Assembly: GCA_016218805.1 (NCBI GenBank)
Contig: JACRCW010000157.1
Coordinates: 1-64,000 of the forward strand
DNA: 64,000 bases
Direction: 5' to 3'
Source: Deltaproteobacteria bacterium
GTDB taxonomy: Bacteria; Myxococcota; JACRCW01
Shown here in pieces: positions 49,493-61,385 of this stretch. Position numbers and translations under genes: made by a program. Positions within the stretch are counted from its first letter, which is position 1. Every line of letters begins with the position of its first letter. The notes under the pieces are model-generated. The model was not told the DNA's origin. It searched no databases and saw only the letters and a program-made list of their open reading frames with translations.

Positions 49493-51634
49493 ATGCTGCG
49501 CTCCGCGATCTCCCCCGTGGTGATCGGTCTGCTGGTGCTGGCCGCCTCCGCCGCCGCCGCCGAGGACCAGGACTTCACCGCGCAACGCTTCCGCCCGCTG
49601 TCTGATCCCCAGGCGCTGATACTCACCGAGACCGCCGATGTGCCCGCGCACCTGTCCTGGCACGTGGGCGGGTTTGCGGACTACGCGCACAACCCGCTGG
49701 TGGGCATCCGCTCCAGCGCCCCCCGGAAACTGGAAGGCCTGCTGGGGCACCGCTTTGGCGCCGAGGCCGGTGCGGGGCTGGGCCTGTTTGACGTGGTGCA
49801 GGTGGGCGCCACCATGCCAGTCAGCGCGCTGCAGTTGCGCACGGACGGGTCGCTGGCGCCGTCGTCGGACACGCTGGCGCACCTGGAGCCGGTGGGACCC
49901 GGTGACCTGCGCCTGCACGCCAAGGCGCGCTTCCTGCGGCAGGACCGGCACTTTGTCAGCGTTGCCCTCTCCGGTGACGTCACCCTCCCCACCAGCCTGG
50001 GCCTGGCCTACCGCGGCGAACGCTGGCCCACCTTCAGCCCCACGCTCGTGGCGTCACGGACGGCGTGGGGGCTGCGCGTGATGGGCAACGCCGGGCTGCG
50101 GCTGCGCGGTGAGCGGCTGGCTGGCACGCAGACCATGGCGGACGAAATCACCCTGCGCGCGGGGGCCGGGTACGACGTGGGCTACCACGTCAAGAAGGTG
50201 CGCCTGATGCCGTTCCTGGAGGCGCAGGCGTTCACCGGAACGGTCTACCCCTTTGGGGTGGGCGCGGGCCGGCGCGCCTGGGAAGGCCGCAGCGTGCCGC
50301 TGCAGAACGGGCTGGAGGTCCTGGGCGGCGTGCGCTGGGAGATTGTGGACGGGCTGCAACTGCTGGGCGGCATGTCCGTGGGACCGCTGGGCGGCGCGGG
50401 CGTGCCGGATTACCGCGTGTGGACCGGCCTGCGCTACGAGCGCGTCCACCGCGACCGCGACGAGGACCGCGTCCCCGACGCGGATGACCGCTGCCCGGAC
50501 ATCCCCGAGGACCGCGACGGCGTGTCCGACCACGACGGCTGCCCCGACGAGGACAACGACGGCGACCGCATTGCCGACGCGAACGACCTGTGCCCGGACC
50601 ACGCGGAGGACCTGGACGGGTTCCAGGATGATGACGGCTGCCCCGAGGTGGACAACGACGGCGACGGCGTCCCCGACCCGCGTGACCAGTGCCCCACCGA
50701 CGCCGGCGAGGCCGACAACCGGGGCTGCCCGGAGACGGATACTGACGGGGACGGCATCACGGATGCCTTGGACCGCTGCCCGCAGCAGCCCGAAGACGAC
50801 GACGGGTTCCAGGATACGGACGGCTGCCCGGATGAGGACGATGACGGCGACGGCATCCCGGACGCGGCGGACGGTTGCCCGTTTGACGCCGAGGACAAGG
50901 ACGCCTTCCAGGACGAAGACGGCTGCCCGGACCCGGACAACGACCAGGACACCGTGCCGGACTTCCAGGACGAGTGCCCCAACGAGGCGGCGCCGCCCGA
51001 CCGCGCCGCGCTGGGCGAGGGCTGCCCGGACCGCGACCAGGACGGCGACGGCGTGATGGACAGCGTGGACGGCTGCCCGGCCGACGCCGAGGACAAGGAC
51101 GGCTTCCAGGATGAGGACGGCTGCCCGGAGCCGGACAACGACCACGACGGCGTGCTGGACCCCACCGACAAGTGCCCCGACCAGCCGGAGACCATCAACG
51201 GCTACCAGGACGAAGACGGCTGCCCCGACCAGGGCCCAAGGTCACTGGTCACCGTGACCAAGGAGAAGCTGGTCATCCTGGAGAAGGTGTACTTTGTCAC
51301 CGCCAAGTCCACCATCCAGAAGCGCTCCTTCAACCTCCTCAACCAGGTGGCGCTCACCATCCTGGCGCACCCGGAGATCACGGAGATCGTCGTGGAGGGC
51401 CACACCGACAGCCAGGGCACCCGCGCATCCAACCTGGTCTTGAGTCAGAAGCGCTCGGAGAGCGTGCGCAAGTATCTGGTGGACAAGGGTGTGCCGGTAA
51501 GTTCGCTCAAGGCCGTGGGGTACGGCCCGGACCGCCCCGTGGGTGACAACAAGACGGCCGCAGGCCGGGAGCAGAACCGGCGCGTGGAGTTTGTGATTGT
51601 GCCGCCGCCGGAGCCGGGCGCGCCGGCGCAATGA
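49493..51634 (+). CDS. OmpA-family outer-membrane protein with TSP type-3 calcium repeats
   Basis: The 713-residue protein has signal peptide MLRSAISPVVIGLLVLAASAAAA. A beta-barrel-like N-terminal domain runs from about 25 to 318 (VGGFADYAHNPLVGI, aromatic-ended strands). Thrombospondin type-3 repeats at about 322-580 are of the form DxDxDGVPDxxDxCPxxPED, which bind calcium. A C-terminal OmpA peptidoglycan-binding domain at about 590-705 has IVVEGHTDSQGTRASNLVLS and SLKAVGYGPDRPVGDNKT, AGREQNRRVEFVI. It links the outer membrane to the wall. This architecture is frequent in Myxococcota. Confidence 0.94.
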   Translation: MLRSAISPVVIGLLVLAASAAAAEDQDFTAQRFRPLSDPQALILTETADVPAHLSWHVGGFADYAHNPLVGIRSSAPRKLEGLLGHRFGAEAGAGLGLFDVVQVGATMPVSALQLRTDGSLAPSSDTLAHLEPVGPGDLRLHAKARFLRQDRHFVSVALSGDVTLPTSLGLAYRGERWPTFSPTLVASRTAWGLRVMGNAGLRLRGERLAGTQTMADEITLRAGAGYDVGYHVKKVRLMPFLEAQAFTGTVYPFGVGAGRRAWEGRSVPLQNGLEVLGGVRWEIVDGLQLLGGMSVGPLGGAGVPDYRVWTGLRYERVHRDRDEDRVPDADDRCPDIPEDRDGVSDHDGCPDEDNDGDRIADANDLCPDHAEDLDGFQDDDGCPEVDNDGDGVPDPRDQCPTDAGEADNRGCPETDTDGDGITDALDRCPQQPEDDDGFQDTDGCPDEDDDGDGIPDAADGCPFDAEDKDAFQDEDGCPDPDNDQDTVPDFQDECPNEAAPPDRAALGEGCPDRDQDGDGVMDSVDGCPADAEDKDGFQDEDGCPEPDNDHDGVLDPTDKCPDQPETINGYQDEDGCPDQGPRSLVTVTKEKLVILEKVYFVTAKSTIQKRSFNLLNQVALTILAHPEITEIVVEGHTDSQGTRASNLVLSQKRSESVRKYLVDKGVPVSSLKAVGYGPDRPVGDNKTAAGREQNRRVEFVIVPPPEPGAPAQ
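50455..51234 (+). repeat. Thrombospondin type-3 calcium-binding repeats
   Basis: About ten repeats of roughly 23-26 residues encode DDDGDGIPDAADGCPFDAEDKDGFQDEDGCP-like units, read in parts. Each has several Asp at calcium-ligand spacing and paired Cys. DNA copies are diverged, so the repeat is old. Confidence 0.88.
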
Positions 51635-51646
51635 CACGGCGGGGCG

Positions 51647-52368
51647 CTACCACTCCAGGGTGCGCCCCACCGCCTTCAACGCGTCCCGCCTCCGGTCATA
51701 GTCCGGCATCACCCGCCCCAGCGCCGCCCAGAACTCCGGCCCGTGCGTGTCGTGCTGCAGGTGCACCACCTCGTGCGCCACCACGTAGTCCACCAGTGAT
51801 GGCGCCGCCTGGATGATTCTCCAGTTGAACCGCAGCACGCCGTTGAGGTCGCAGCTTCCCCAGCGCTTCTGCTGCTCCCGGATGACGACGCCGCCGATGT
51901 GGACGCCCACCTTCCGGGCCCAGTGTGCCGCCCTCTCGGTCAGCCGGACCTCCGCGTGGCGGCGGTACCATTCCACCAGCACCCGCCGGACAGCCCGCGC
52001 GTCCGCATCCTTGGCCACGCCCACCTCCAGGAAGCGTCCCCGCAAGGCCACCGCCGGACGCGTCTCCCCGTTCAGCAACCGCAGCCGGAACTGGCGGCCC
52101 AGGTATGTGCACGTTTCCCCGTTGACGAACTCGCGCACGGCCAGCGGCGCGGTGAACGGCCGCGCCGACCGCAGCGCCTGCACGATCCACGCGGCCTTGG
52201 CGTGGACCACGGTGTCCAGTCGCGCCACCGGGGTGGCCGCGGGCGCGGTGAGGACCACGCCGTCCTCCGCGTCCACTGCGATGGACACCGTGCCGCGGCG
52301 TGCACTGCGGCGGATGGCGTACGCAATGGCCGTGTTCCCCCACCGGATCTCCGAGCGCTCCGCCGCCC

Positions 52369-52372
<4 letters not shown>
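51647..52372 (-). CDS. YgjP-like metallopeptidase (DUF45), last gene of the type I R-M operon
   Basis: This 241-residue zinc metallopeptidase of the YgjP/SprT-like group has the zinc motif VVAHEVVHLQHDTHGPEFW (HExxH plus a downstream His) at about residues 198-216. The conserved REQQKRWGSCDLNGVLRFNW block, the family hallmark (RxxxxRWGSC), precedes it. Such proteins are commonly encoded next to hsdR; their substrate is not known, and a role in trimming or controlling the restriction enzyme is speculation. ATG 52372 overlaps the hsdR stop (ATGA), so it is translated together with HsdR. Confidence 0.9.
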
Positions 52373-55397
<3,025 letters not shown>

Positions 55398-55401
<4 letters not shown>

Positions 55402-55925
55402 GGAGTTCCCGGGCCGCGAATCGGCGCACTGACGAGGCGGATTCCCAGCGTCCTCATCATCTCGAACAGCGTCACAGTGCCGACCCCGACGAGGAGCGCG
55501 ACATCGGGAATCCTCACTTTCGTGGTGGAGCGCGGGGCCGGTTCCTCATGCGTGACCAGGATGTGCTGATGTGCAAGGCAGTACGCGATCAGCCACGGGT
55601 CCGCGCCGCTCCTGAAGCTCTCAATCGACGCATACACGTACGGCGGGACTCGCGCCGCCATGGCGGCATCGACGCGCTTCATGGCGAGCTGGGTCGCAGG
55701 ATCATCGTTGGGCTTCACCAGCATGGCGGCGTGGGTCTGCATCCATTGTGCGAGCTGGTCCTGGGCGCCGGGGTGGACGATTTCTCGCCTTACCTCGTCG
55801 ATGGTGATGACCTGTCCCGTTGCAGCGTGCGCTGCCAGCGAGTCCCAGAAACCCGGCACAAGGTCGGCGGGGTAGTAGCGCTGGTGCGCTTGAATGAAAG
55901 CACTTGAGTCAACGCAGAAGGCCAT
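55398..55925 (-). CDS. PIN-domain ribonuclease, DUF4411 family (toxin-like)
   Basis: The 175-residue PIN-like RNase has acidic residues typical of the fold: the first Asp in FCVDSSAFIQAH, Glu in TIDEVRREI, Asp in SGADPWLIAYCLAH and the last in KVRIPDVALLVG. DUF4411 proteins are usually paired with an XRE-ImmA/IrrE protein, as here, and are predicted toxins or RNA nucleases. ATG 55925 begins 1 base past the stop of that partner gene. Its own stop overlaps the hsdR start (ATGA). Confidence 0.88.
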
Positions 55926-55926
55926 T

Positions 55927-57108
55927 TCAGGGTTCCGCACGACTCGCGTTCGCGAGCTTGTCGATGACCGAGGGCTTCACCCCCAGGAGCCGCCCGGCGT
56001 CGCGGTAGAGCAGGTTCCCCGCGACCGTCGCCCGGACGACCTCTTCGGTGAACCGGCGGCCGTTGCGCAGCCGGACCATCAACAGCGCGCCCGGCCCGCC
56101 GTCCCGCTCCTTCTGCGTTGCCTTCTGGCTCCGGTGGAACTGCATCACCTCGGCGAAGAACTCCCGGTATGCCTCGCGCGTGATGCGCCCCAGCTCGAAG
56201 GCCCGCCGGACGACGACCAGCGTGCTCACGCGGAACTTCGCGGCCAGCGTCCGCGCCGTGTCCTCCAGGACGCCACCGTCCACCCACGCTGCCATGAACT
56301 CCGCGCGGGGCACTAGGAACTCAGCGGCCACGCGATCACAAAAGGCCTCCGCGTCCGCCACTTCCGGCGGCCGCTCCGCTTCCAGGTCAGGACGGGAGAC
56401 ACCGGTCTCCGCGCGCCAGATGTGCGTGAGCTCGTGGATGAGCGTGAAGGTCTGCGCTGCCTTGGCATCCGCCGTGTTGATGAACACCAGCGGTGCCTGG
56501 TCATCCGACAGCGCGAAGCCGCGGAACATCTCAACGTCCAGCGGCCTGCTCGTGTTGGCTCCGACCGTGGACGACCGGAGGACGAGGATGCCCGCCTCTT
56601 CCGCCAGCTCGACCAAGCCCTTCAGGAGGTCCTCGTTGTTGCGCGCGCCCTCTCGGAGCGCGGCCGTGTGTCCAAGCGTCTGCGCAATGTCCTGTGCCAC
56701 GGCGGCCGCGTCCGCGGAGAACCGCACGGCTCCCACAAAGGAAAGCGCGGGCTCACCCGCTTGCAGCCGATGCTCCCGGTACCAGCCCTGCTTCCGGACG
56801 GCATCGTTGTACACGTCCAACAGGGCCGGATCCGGCTGACGACGCTGTCCGCCAACGGTGCGCAGGTCCGGGAGCGCCTGCGTTTCCAATGGCGGCCTGT
56901 CCAGGAACAGGGAGGCGAACGGGATGTGAAGGATGTGCGCGAGCTTCCGCGCCTGCACGAAGGTGGGCTTCTCCTCGCCGGCTTCCCACGCACGCACCCG
57001 GTCCGGCCCACCGGCGGCTGCGAGCTTCTCTGCAATGGCGTCCTCATCCAGCCCGCCGCGGCGGATAGCCCACTGGAGGACTGCCGGGTTGATGAGTGCC
57101 TCCGTCAT
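55927..57108 (-). CDS. XRE-family HTH plus ImmA/IrrE metallopeptidase protein (antitoxin/regulator)
   Basis: The 393-residue protein has an N-terminal helix-turn-helix at about 10-70 (LQWAIRRGGLDEDAIAEKLA, VRAWEAGEEKPTFVQARKLA). A long linker leads to a DUF955 peptidase domain with zinc motif TLIHELTHIWRAETG at about 222-236 and the downstream Glu/Asp in DAEAFCDRVAAEFLVP. Proteins of this kind cleave repressors or act as antitoxins. Beside a DUF4411 PIN gene it is probably the antitoxin and autoregulator. ATG 57108 overlaps the stop of the small gene upstream (ATGA). Confidence 0.9.
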   Translation of the reverse strand: MTEALINPAVLQWAIRRGGLDEDAIAEKLAAAGGPDRVRAWEAGEEKPTFVQARKLAHILHIPFASLFLDRPPLETQALPDLRTVGGQRRQPDPALLDVYNDAVRKQGWYREHRLQAGEPALSFVGAVRFSADAAAVAQDIAQTLGHTAALREGARNNEDLLKGLVELAEEAGILVLRSSTVGANTSRPLDVEMFRGFALSDDQAPLVFINTADAKAAQTFTLIHELTHIWRAETGVSRPDLEAERPPEVADAEAFCDRVAAEFLVPRAEFMAAWVDGGVLEDTARTLAAKFRVSTLVVVRRAFELGRITREAYREFFAEVMQFHRSQKATQKERDGGPGALLMVRLRNGRRFTEEVVRATVAGNLLYRDAGRLLGVKPSVIDKLANASRAEP

Positions 57109-57377
57109 CGTTCACCTCCATGGGTGCCAAGCGGAGGCTTGGCTCGCTTTGCCGCGACCCACGCCTCCAACTCCGCGACCTTGCGCTCAACTTCCCGCAA
57201 GGCGGGCTCATCCTCCGGCGTGACGCGTGGCGATAGGACCCGCAGTTGTCGCGTCAGGACGACGAACTCAGCGGTGTCCTGCTCGTTCGGGCTGAGACTC
57301 AGTCGCCGCAACAGCTCGATTCGCCTCACTGCGATCTCGCGGGCTTCCTCCTCCAATGCACGCGGGTCGTTCGCCAT
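57105..57377 (-). CDS. Small coiled-coil protein, unknown
   Basis: The 90-residue protein is almost wholly helical and charged: ALEEEAREIAVRRIELLRRL, then VVLTRQLRVLS, and EDEPALREVERKVAELEAWVAAKRAK. It probably forms a coiled coil. I do not recognise a family. ATG 57377 has the strong ribosome site GGAGGT about 7 bases upstream, and its stop overlaps the XRE-ImmA start. It may be a third component of the PIN/ImmA module. A 187-base gap to the upstream DUF4276-like gene could hold a promoter for the downstream half of the operon. Confidence 0.65.
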   Translation of the reverse strand: MANDPRALEEEAREIAVRRIELLRRLSLSPNEQDTAEFVVLTRQLRVLSPRVTPEDEPALREVERKVAELEAWVAAKRAKPPLGTHGGER

Positions 57378-57564
57378 CGCCCTACCTCCCCACCTGGTCC
57401 CCACCCGCCATCCTTGTTGCCGGCGCCTCCCGCGAGACAACTTGGCTGCCCGGCTGGACCAACAGTACGCCAACCTCCTGCACGTTTTCCAAGACACGCG
57501 CTGCCAATCCACGGTCGGCGAACCCGGACCCCAACGGAGTACCTCGCTTGACTTCACCGGGGGG
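57378..57564. promoter_or_regulatory. 187-base gap inside the defence operon
   Basis: No gene or clear hairpin terminator is seen. It is one of two gaps over 150 bases in the island, so an internal promoter for the coiled-coil/ImmA/PIN/hsdR/YgjP set is plausible. I cannot point to specific -35/-10 boxes with confidence. Confidence 0.25.
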
Positions 57565-58188
57565 TCATCGGGCCGCTCTCGTTTCACCGGCAATAGCCTG
57601 GACCTTGGAACAGAAGTAGCGGAATGACGGAGACCCACTCTTCCTCGTGGCCAAGCCGAGGACGCTGCCCATTTCCGCCGCCCACGCGACCTTGGCTTCG
57701 TAGTCCGCGCCAATGACGCGCTGGAACAACTCCCACGTCCCTCCTGCTTCCTCTTCGTCGTGATCCCGCAGCAGGCGCAGATTCGCGCCTGGGAATGCCC
57801 GCTGAATGGCGGCCGGTTCCCCGAGATAGAACGCTTCAATCTCCTTCACGGCAATGCAGATCGCCTCCGGAAGCGCAGGACAACAGGCCCGCCACATGGC
57901 TCGGATACGCCTCTTCAAGGAAGCGCAGTCCTCCTCATCGGCATCGACGAGGATCACCACCCGCTCGGCGTCTGGGCGTAGCGTGCGTTGCCAAGCGCGG
58001 AGCTTCGCGGGCAACTGGTCGAGCAGTCCCTGGCGCCTGGGATCCGGCGCATCCCTGAAGTTCTCTCGAAGACGCCCCTTCCCCTGGTGCGGATGGACGA
58101 CCCACGTGTGCGCGGGGAACATCCGCCGCAACCAGGGTTCCAGCAGCGCCGCGTCGGACGCGCCCTCCACCAGTACGTGAACCCTCAC
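57565..58188 (-). CDS. DUF4276-like TOPRIM-fold protein paired with AAA15 ATPase
   Basis: The 207-residue protein starts VRVHVLVEGASDAALLEPWL, the TOPRIM-like motif-1 Glu in VEG-x-SD. It has RVVILVDADEEDC, the acidic DxD motif, and ICIAVKEIEAFYLGEPAAIQRAFP, the conserved EIEAF block of DUF4276. These features predict a metal-dependent nuclease-like domain. GTG 58188 overlaps the stop of the AAA gene (GTGA), so it is made together with the ATPase. A longer in-frame extension into the AAA gene is not coding. The isolated pair at 41284-43143 has the same gene order, so the architecture recurs. Confidence 0.82.
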   Translation of the reverse strand: MRVHVLVEGASDAALLEPWLRRMFPAHTWVVHPHQGKGRLRENFRDAPDPRRQGLLDQLPAKLRAWQRTLRPDAERVVILVDADEEDCASLKRRIRAMWRACCPALPEAICIAVKEIEAFYLGEPAAIQRAFPGANLRLLRDHDEEEAGGTWELFQRVIGADYEAKVAWAAEMGSVLGLATRKSGSPSFRYFCSKVQAIAGETRAAR

Positions 58189-59405
58189 AGCGACACCCGT
58201 GTCCCGAAATGCCCGCTGAACCACAGGCTCCCCAGCGGCAGGCCCTCGTCCGTCATCGCGCTCACTTCCGGCAGGTCGGATGCACGGGTCGCCCTTGTGA
58301 AGCCTTTCGCGTCCTTCTGCAGCAACCACACCTGGTCCGCCTTCAACATGTCCACGAACAGCGGCGCGTGGGTGGTGAGAAGCAACTGGGTCTTGGCGTC
58401 CTCCGGCATGGTGTGGCTGAGGAACTCCAGCGCCAGCGGCCCGAAAAGCTGGTGATAGAGCCCATTCTCGGGCTCCTCCAGGACCACGAACCTTGGCGGT
58501 TGCGGGTCCAGGAGCAGCAGCAGGTACGCGAACATCTTCAGCGTCCCGTCGGACATGCTCTGCTGGAAGAAAGGATCCTGAAAGCCTTTCTCGTTGAACT
58601 CGAGGAGCAGGCGCCCGTCGGGGCTGACCTTTGTCTTGATGCCGCTGAGTCCGGGTATCGCCTTCGCAATGTGGCCCAGGGCGCTCTTCACCGCAGCGGG
58701 GTGCTTGCGCTCGAGATACTGGAGCACGTTGCCGATGTTGCTCCCATCCCGGTTGAGGTGCTTCTGGGCGCCGGCAGGCGGCAACGCCCGCGCCGCATCA
58801 GGTACGAAGTACGAGAGGTACCAGTCCTGGATGTACGCGCGCATGCCGGCAATGCGGGGATGGTCCTTCAAGATGCCAAGGCTGGCCACGCCGAGGGTTG
58901 CCCGGTCGGACTTCACCACGGCGCGCTTCGCACCCTTGTCGCCCGGTACCGCGTTCTCAGGCCACGCCACCCCCTTGCCCTCTTTGATGTGGACGAACTG
59001 AATGGGCCTGCCCCGAGCACCCTCCGTTCTGCCCTGGAGGAGCGACTCTTCCTCCACGTAGGGGATGCCGCCTTTCGCTGTGACGGAGAAACTGTAGGTG
59101 ATGGGGCGCGCCTTGGGAGTCTCGCGGAAGTTGAGGTGGAACTTGATCGAGCCGTTGCTCCCCTGGGTCCTCAGCCGCTGAAAGCCGCCTCGCTGCGGCT
59201 TGTCGCACGCGGCCTCCACGCCCTCCTTCAGAGTGTCCGCAATGAACCCGAGCGCATCCAGCACCGTAGACTTGCCGCTCCCATTGGCGCCGATGAGGCA
59301 CGCAAGGCCCGGCAGTTCGTCGCCTTGGTTCCACTTCACCTTCCCGAGCGAGACGTCCGCCAGAGAGCGATAGTTCTGGACCCGCAATCCCAAGAGCTTG
59401 GCCAC
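58185..59405 (-). CDS. AAA15-family (OLD-like) ABC ATPase, partner of the DUF4276-like protein
   Basis: The 406-residue ATPase has VQNYRSLADVSL at the start and Walker A LIGANGSGKSTVLDAL at about residues 38-52. The signature-like QQSMSDGTLKMFAYLLLLL follows, then Walker B FVVLEEPENGLYHQLF and the H-loop LLTTHAPLFVDML. These are the marks of the SMC/RecF-like AAA15/AAA21 group used as sensors in defence systems. All nucleotide motifs are intact. The gap to the OLD-like gene upstream is only 54 bases. Together with the coupled DUF4276 protein it makes a two-gene ATPase-nuclease unit resembling PARIS (AriA/AriB) in layout but with a different effector family. Confidence 0.9.
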   Translation of the reverse strand: MAKLLGLRVQNYRSLADVSLGKVKWNQGDELPGLACLIGANGSGKSTVLDALGFIADTLKEGVEAACDKPQRGGFQRLRTQGSNGSIKFHLNFRETPKARPITYSFSVTAKGGIPYVEEESLLQGRTEGARGRPIQFVHIKEGKGVAWPENAVPGDKGAKRAVVKSDRATLGVASLGILKDHPRIAGMRAYIQDWYLSYFVPDAARALPPAGAQKHLNRDGSNIGNVLQYLERKHPAAVKSALGHIAKAIPGLSGIKTKVSPDGRLLLEFNEKGFQDPFFQQSMSDGTLKMFAYLLLLLDPQPPRFVVLEEPENGLYHQLFGPLALEFLSHTMPEDAKTQLLLTTHAPLFVDMLKADQVWLLQKDAKGFTRATRASDLPEVSAMTDEGLPLGSLWFSGHFGTRVSL

Positions 59406-59459
59406 GTTTACCTCCGATCACAGTCCGCGCACGTACCGCCTACGGGCGCCGCATTTCCG

Positions 59460-61204
59460 TCACGGCGTGGATACCCCGCTCGTCGCGCTCTTGGCCACGT
59501 CGACAATACGATCAAGTACCGCCACCACCCCATCCGCGATGAGTTCCCGCGGCACGTACGCCGCAAGCACATGGTAGTCCGACTTCCGCATCAGGTTGGG
59601 CAGGCTAAGAGCGGTGAAGAACGTCTCCATGAGCGGGTCCAGGAACTCGTCGCTCGCCTTCACCTTCGTCCACCAGGAATCCGCCCGGTCCCGAAGCGCT
59701 GCCGGCGGCACGCGCCCCTCCACCGCGTCCTTCATGGCGCCCCGGAAGCGGCCGTGTTCGGTGCCAGCGAACAAAGGTCCATCCGCACGCTGCTCTCCAA
59801 GCGAGCCCGCGTACGCCAGCAGGGCCTCTGGGAAGCAGAGGTAGTTCTCAATCTCCCGCTTTGACCACCGGTGAGACCGCAGTGGCCCATGGGCCGGCCC
59901 TCCGGGCGGGCCTCAGCGGGCTCGCGCGGATCGGTATCAAGGATGATCAGGCCGCGGAGATCCGGCCTCGCCGCGCGCAGGCCAAAGAAGTGATGCCGCG
60001 CGGCGGTTTCCGTGTTTCCCACGTAGTGTACGTACGGCCGTTCCAGCTCTGTTGCCGCGGCGTGTCCTAGCGTCGCGGCGAAGGCGCGGAGGATGGCCAG
60101 GTCCGTTGAACCTTCAAGGTACAGGACCCATCCCTTCAGCTCGGCCTGGAGATAGTGCTCAAACCCGATGTCCTTGAGCGCCTTGGCAACCTGTGATCCG
60201 CGGTCATCAATCCGATGGGGCGTTCCCACAAATGCGACGACGACATCCCGGTCCGCCGCTTCGTTCAGCAGCACCTCCGAGTGGCTGGCGGCGATGAGCT
60301 GGGAACCGGTGTCCCGCGCGACATCGGTCAGCAACTGGTAGATTTCGCGCTGCCTGAGGATCTCCAAGTGTGCATCCGGCTCATCCAGCAAGACCACGGT
60401 GCCCGGGTTGGACAGCATGTACGACAAGAGCAACAGCGTCTGCTGCAGTCCGCGCCCGGCCGCGGAGAGGTCCAGTTCGATCTTGCCCTCGCGATAGGCC
60501 ATGGACAGTTCACCGCGATCCCGGTTGTGAACGGGAGGAAGCAACTCCACGCCAAAGAGGCGCTGGGTGTGTGCCGCGAGCTTCTCCCATCGCTCCGGGA
60601 CGTCGTGAACCGCCGCGCAGATGTTCCGCAGCACCTCGGCCGTGCGTCCTTCGCCCACGCGGACGCGGATGGCACCTGGCTCAAGCCGCGTCTCGTTGGC
60701 CACCAGCCCGGACATGGGCGGGAGGAACGCAACGCGGGTCGCCAGCGCATCCTCAGGCACTGCGGGTGTGGCGTCGGTTTCCATGACCGGCCTCGCATAG
60801 ACCACTTCACTGTTGGAACGCTCCAACTCCATGGTGCAGTGCCACGTGCTCCCGTTGGTGACGCCCTCCACGCCAATCTCGATGCAGACGTTGCTGACCT
60901 TGGCCTTGCCGCTGCTCCGGTCCACTTCGCGCACCTTCAGGTCCCGCCACAGCAACTCCGTGACCGGGATGGGCAGCGTCATCAGGTCTTTCCTGTTCAG
61001 CGCGACACCCACCTTCTTCTTGGTGGGCGGACGCGTTCCCCGCTGCTCATGCCACTTCCGGACCGCGTGCTCCCAAAGCGGCAGCGCCTGGAGGGCAGAA
61101 GTCTTCCCCGAGTTGTTGGGGCCGATGAAGACGACCGTCTGCCCCAGTTCAATGGAGACGTCGGAAAACCGCTTGAAGTTCCGGATGACCAAGCGACTGA
61201 GCAT
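59460..61204 (-). pseudogene. OLD-like ATPase-TOPRIM nuclease, split by one frameshift
   Basis: Read from 61204, the frame shows an AAA15 ATPase: Walker A FIGPNNSGKTSALQAL, AGRGLQQTLLLLSYML, Walker B VVLLDEPDAHLEI and H-loop ASHSEVLLNEA. The first TOPRIM motifs LYLEGSTDLAILRAF and LIILDTDPRE follow. After about 59920 the frame turns into unlike sequence. In the neighbouring frame the hallmark RWSKREIENYLCFPEALLAYA (in parts) appears at once and runs on to a stop at 59460. The span of 1745 bases is one short of a multiple of three, so a single lost base near 59865-59920 explains everything; repaired, the protein would be about 581 residues. It is either a real inactivation or an assembly error near GC runs. 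Confidence 0.88.
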
Positions 61205-61385
61205 GTCACCATCCCCGGCGCTCGCGCGCCTCCGCCAACGGTGGACGGGTTACCACCCACTGAAGGAACAGGGCTATGCCGTTGCCCATCACACCCTCGC
61301 AGTTGACCGTGTTGACCAGCGCGTCAGCAGGGGCGTCGAGCTGGTTTCCGGCGGTAGCAGGGAGCATCGGTGCGGTTCCTTGGTG
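61205..61385. promoter_or_regulatory. 181-base gap between the DUF4365/SEC-C and OLD-like genes
   Basis: No gene or recognisable RNA is seen. The distance allows a separate promoter for the OLD-like gene, unlike the overlaps seen at most other junctions of the island. Confidence 0.25.

Noticed and set aside
59460-59774. A separate small gene downstream of the OLD-like gene
   Set aside because: The frame continues upstream without a good start and contains the missing TOPRIM segment of the OLD-like protein, so it is the second half of a frameshifted gene.
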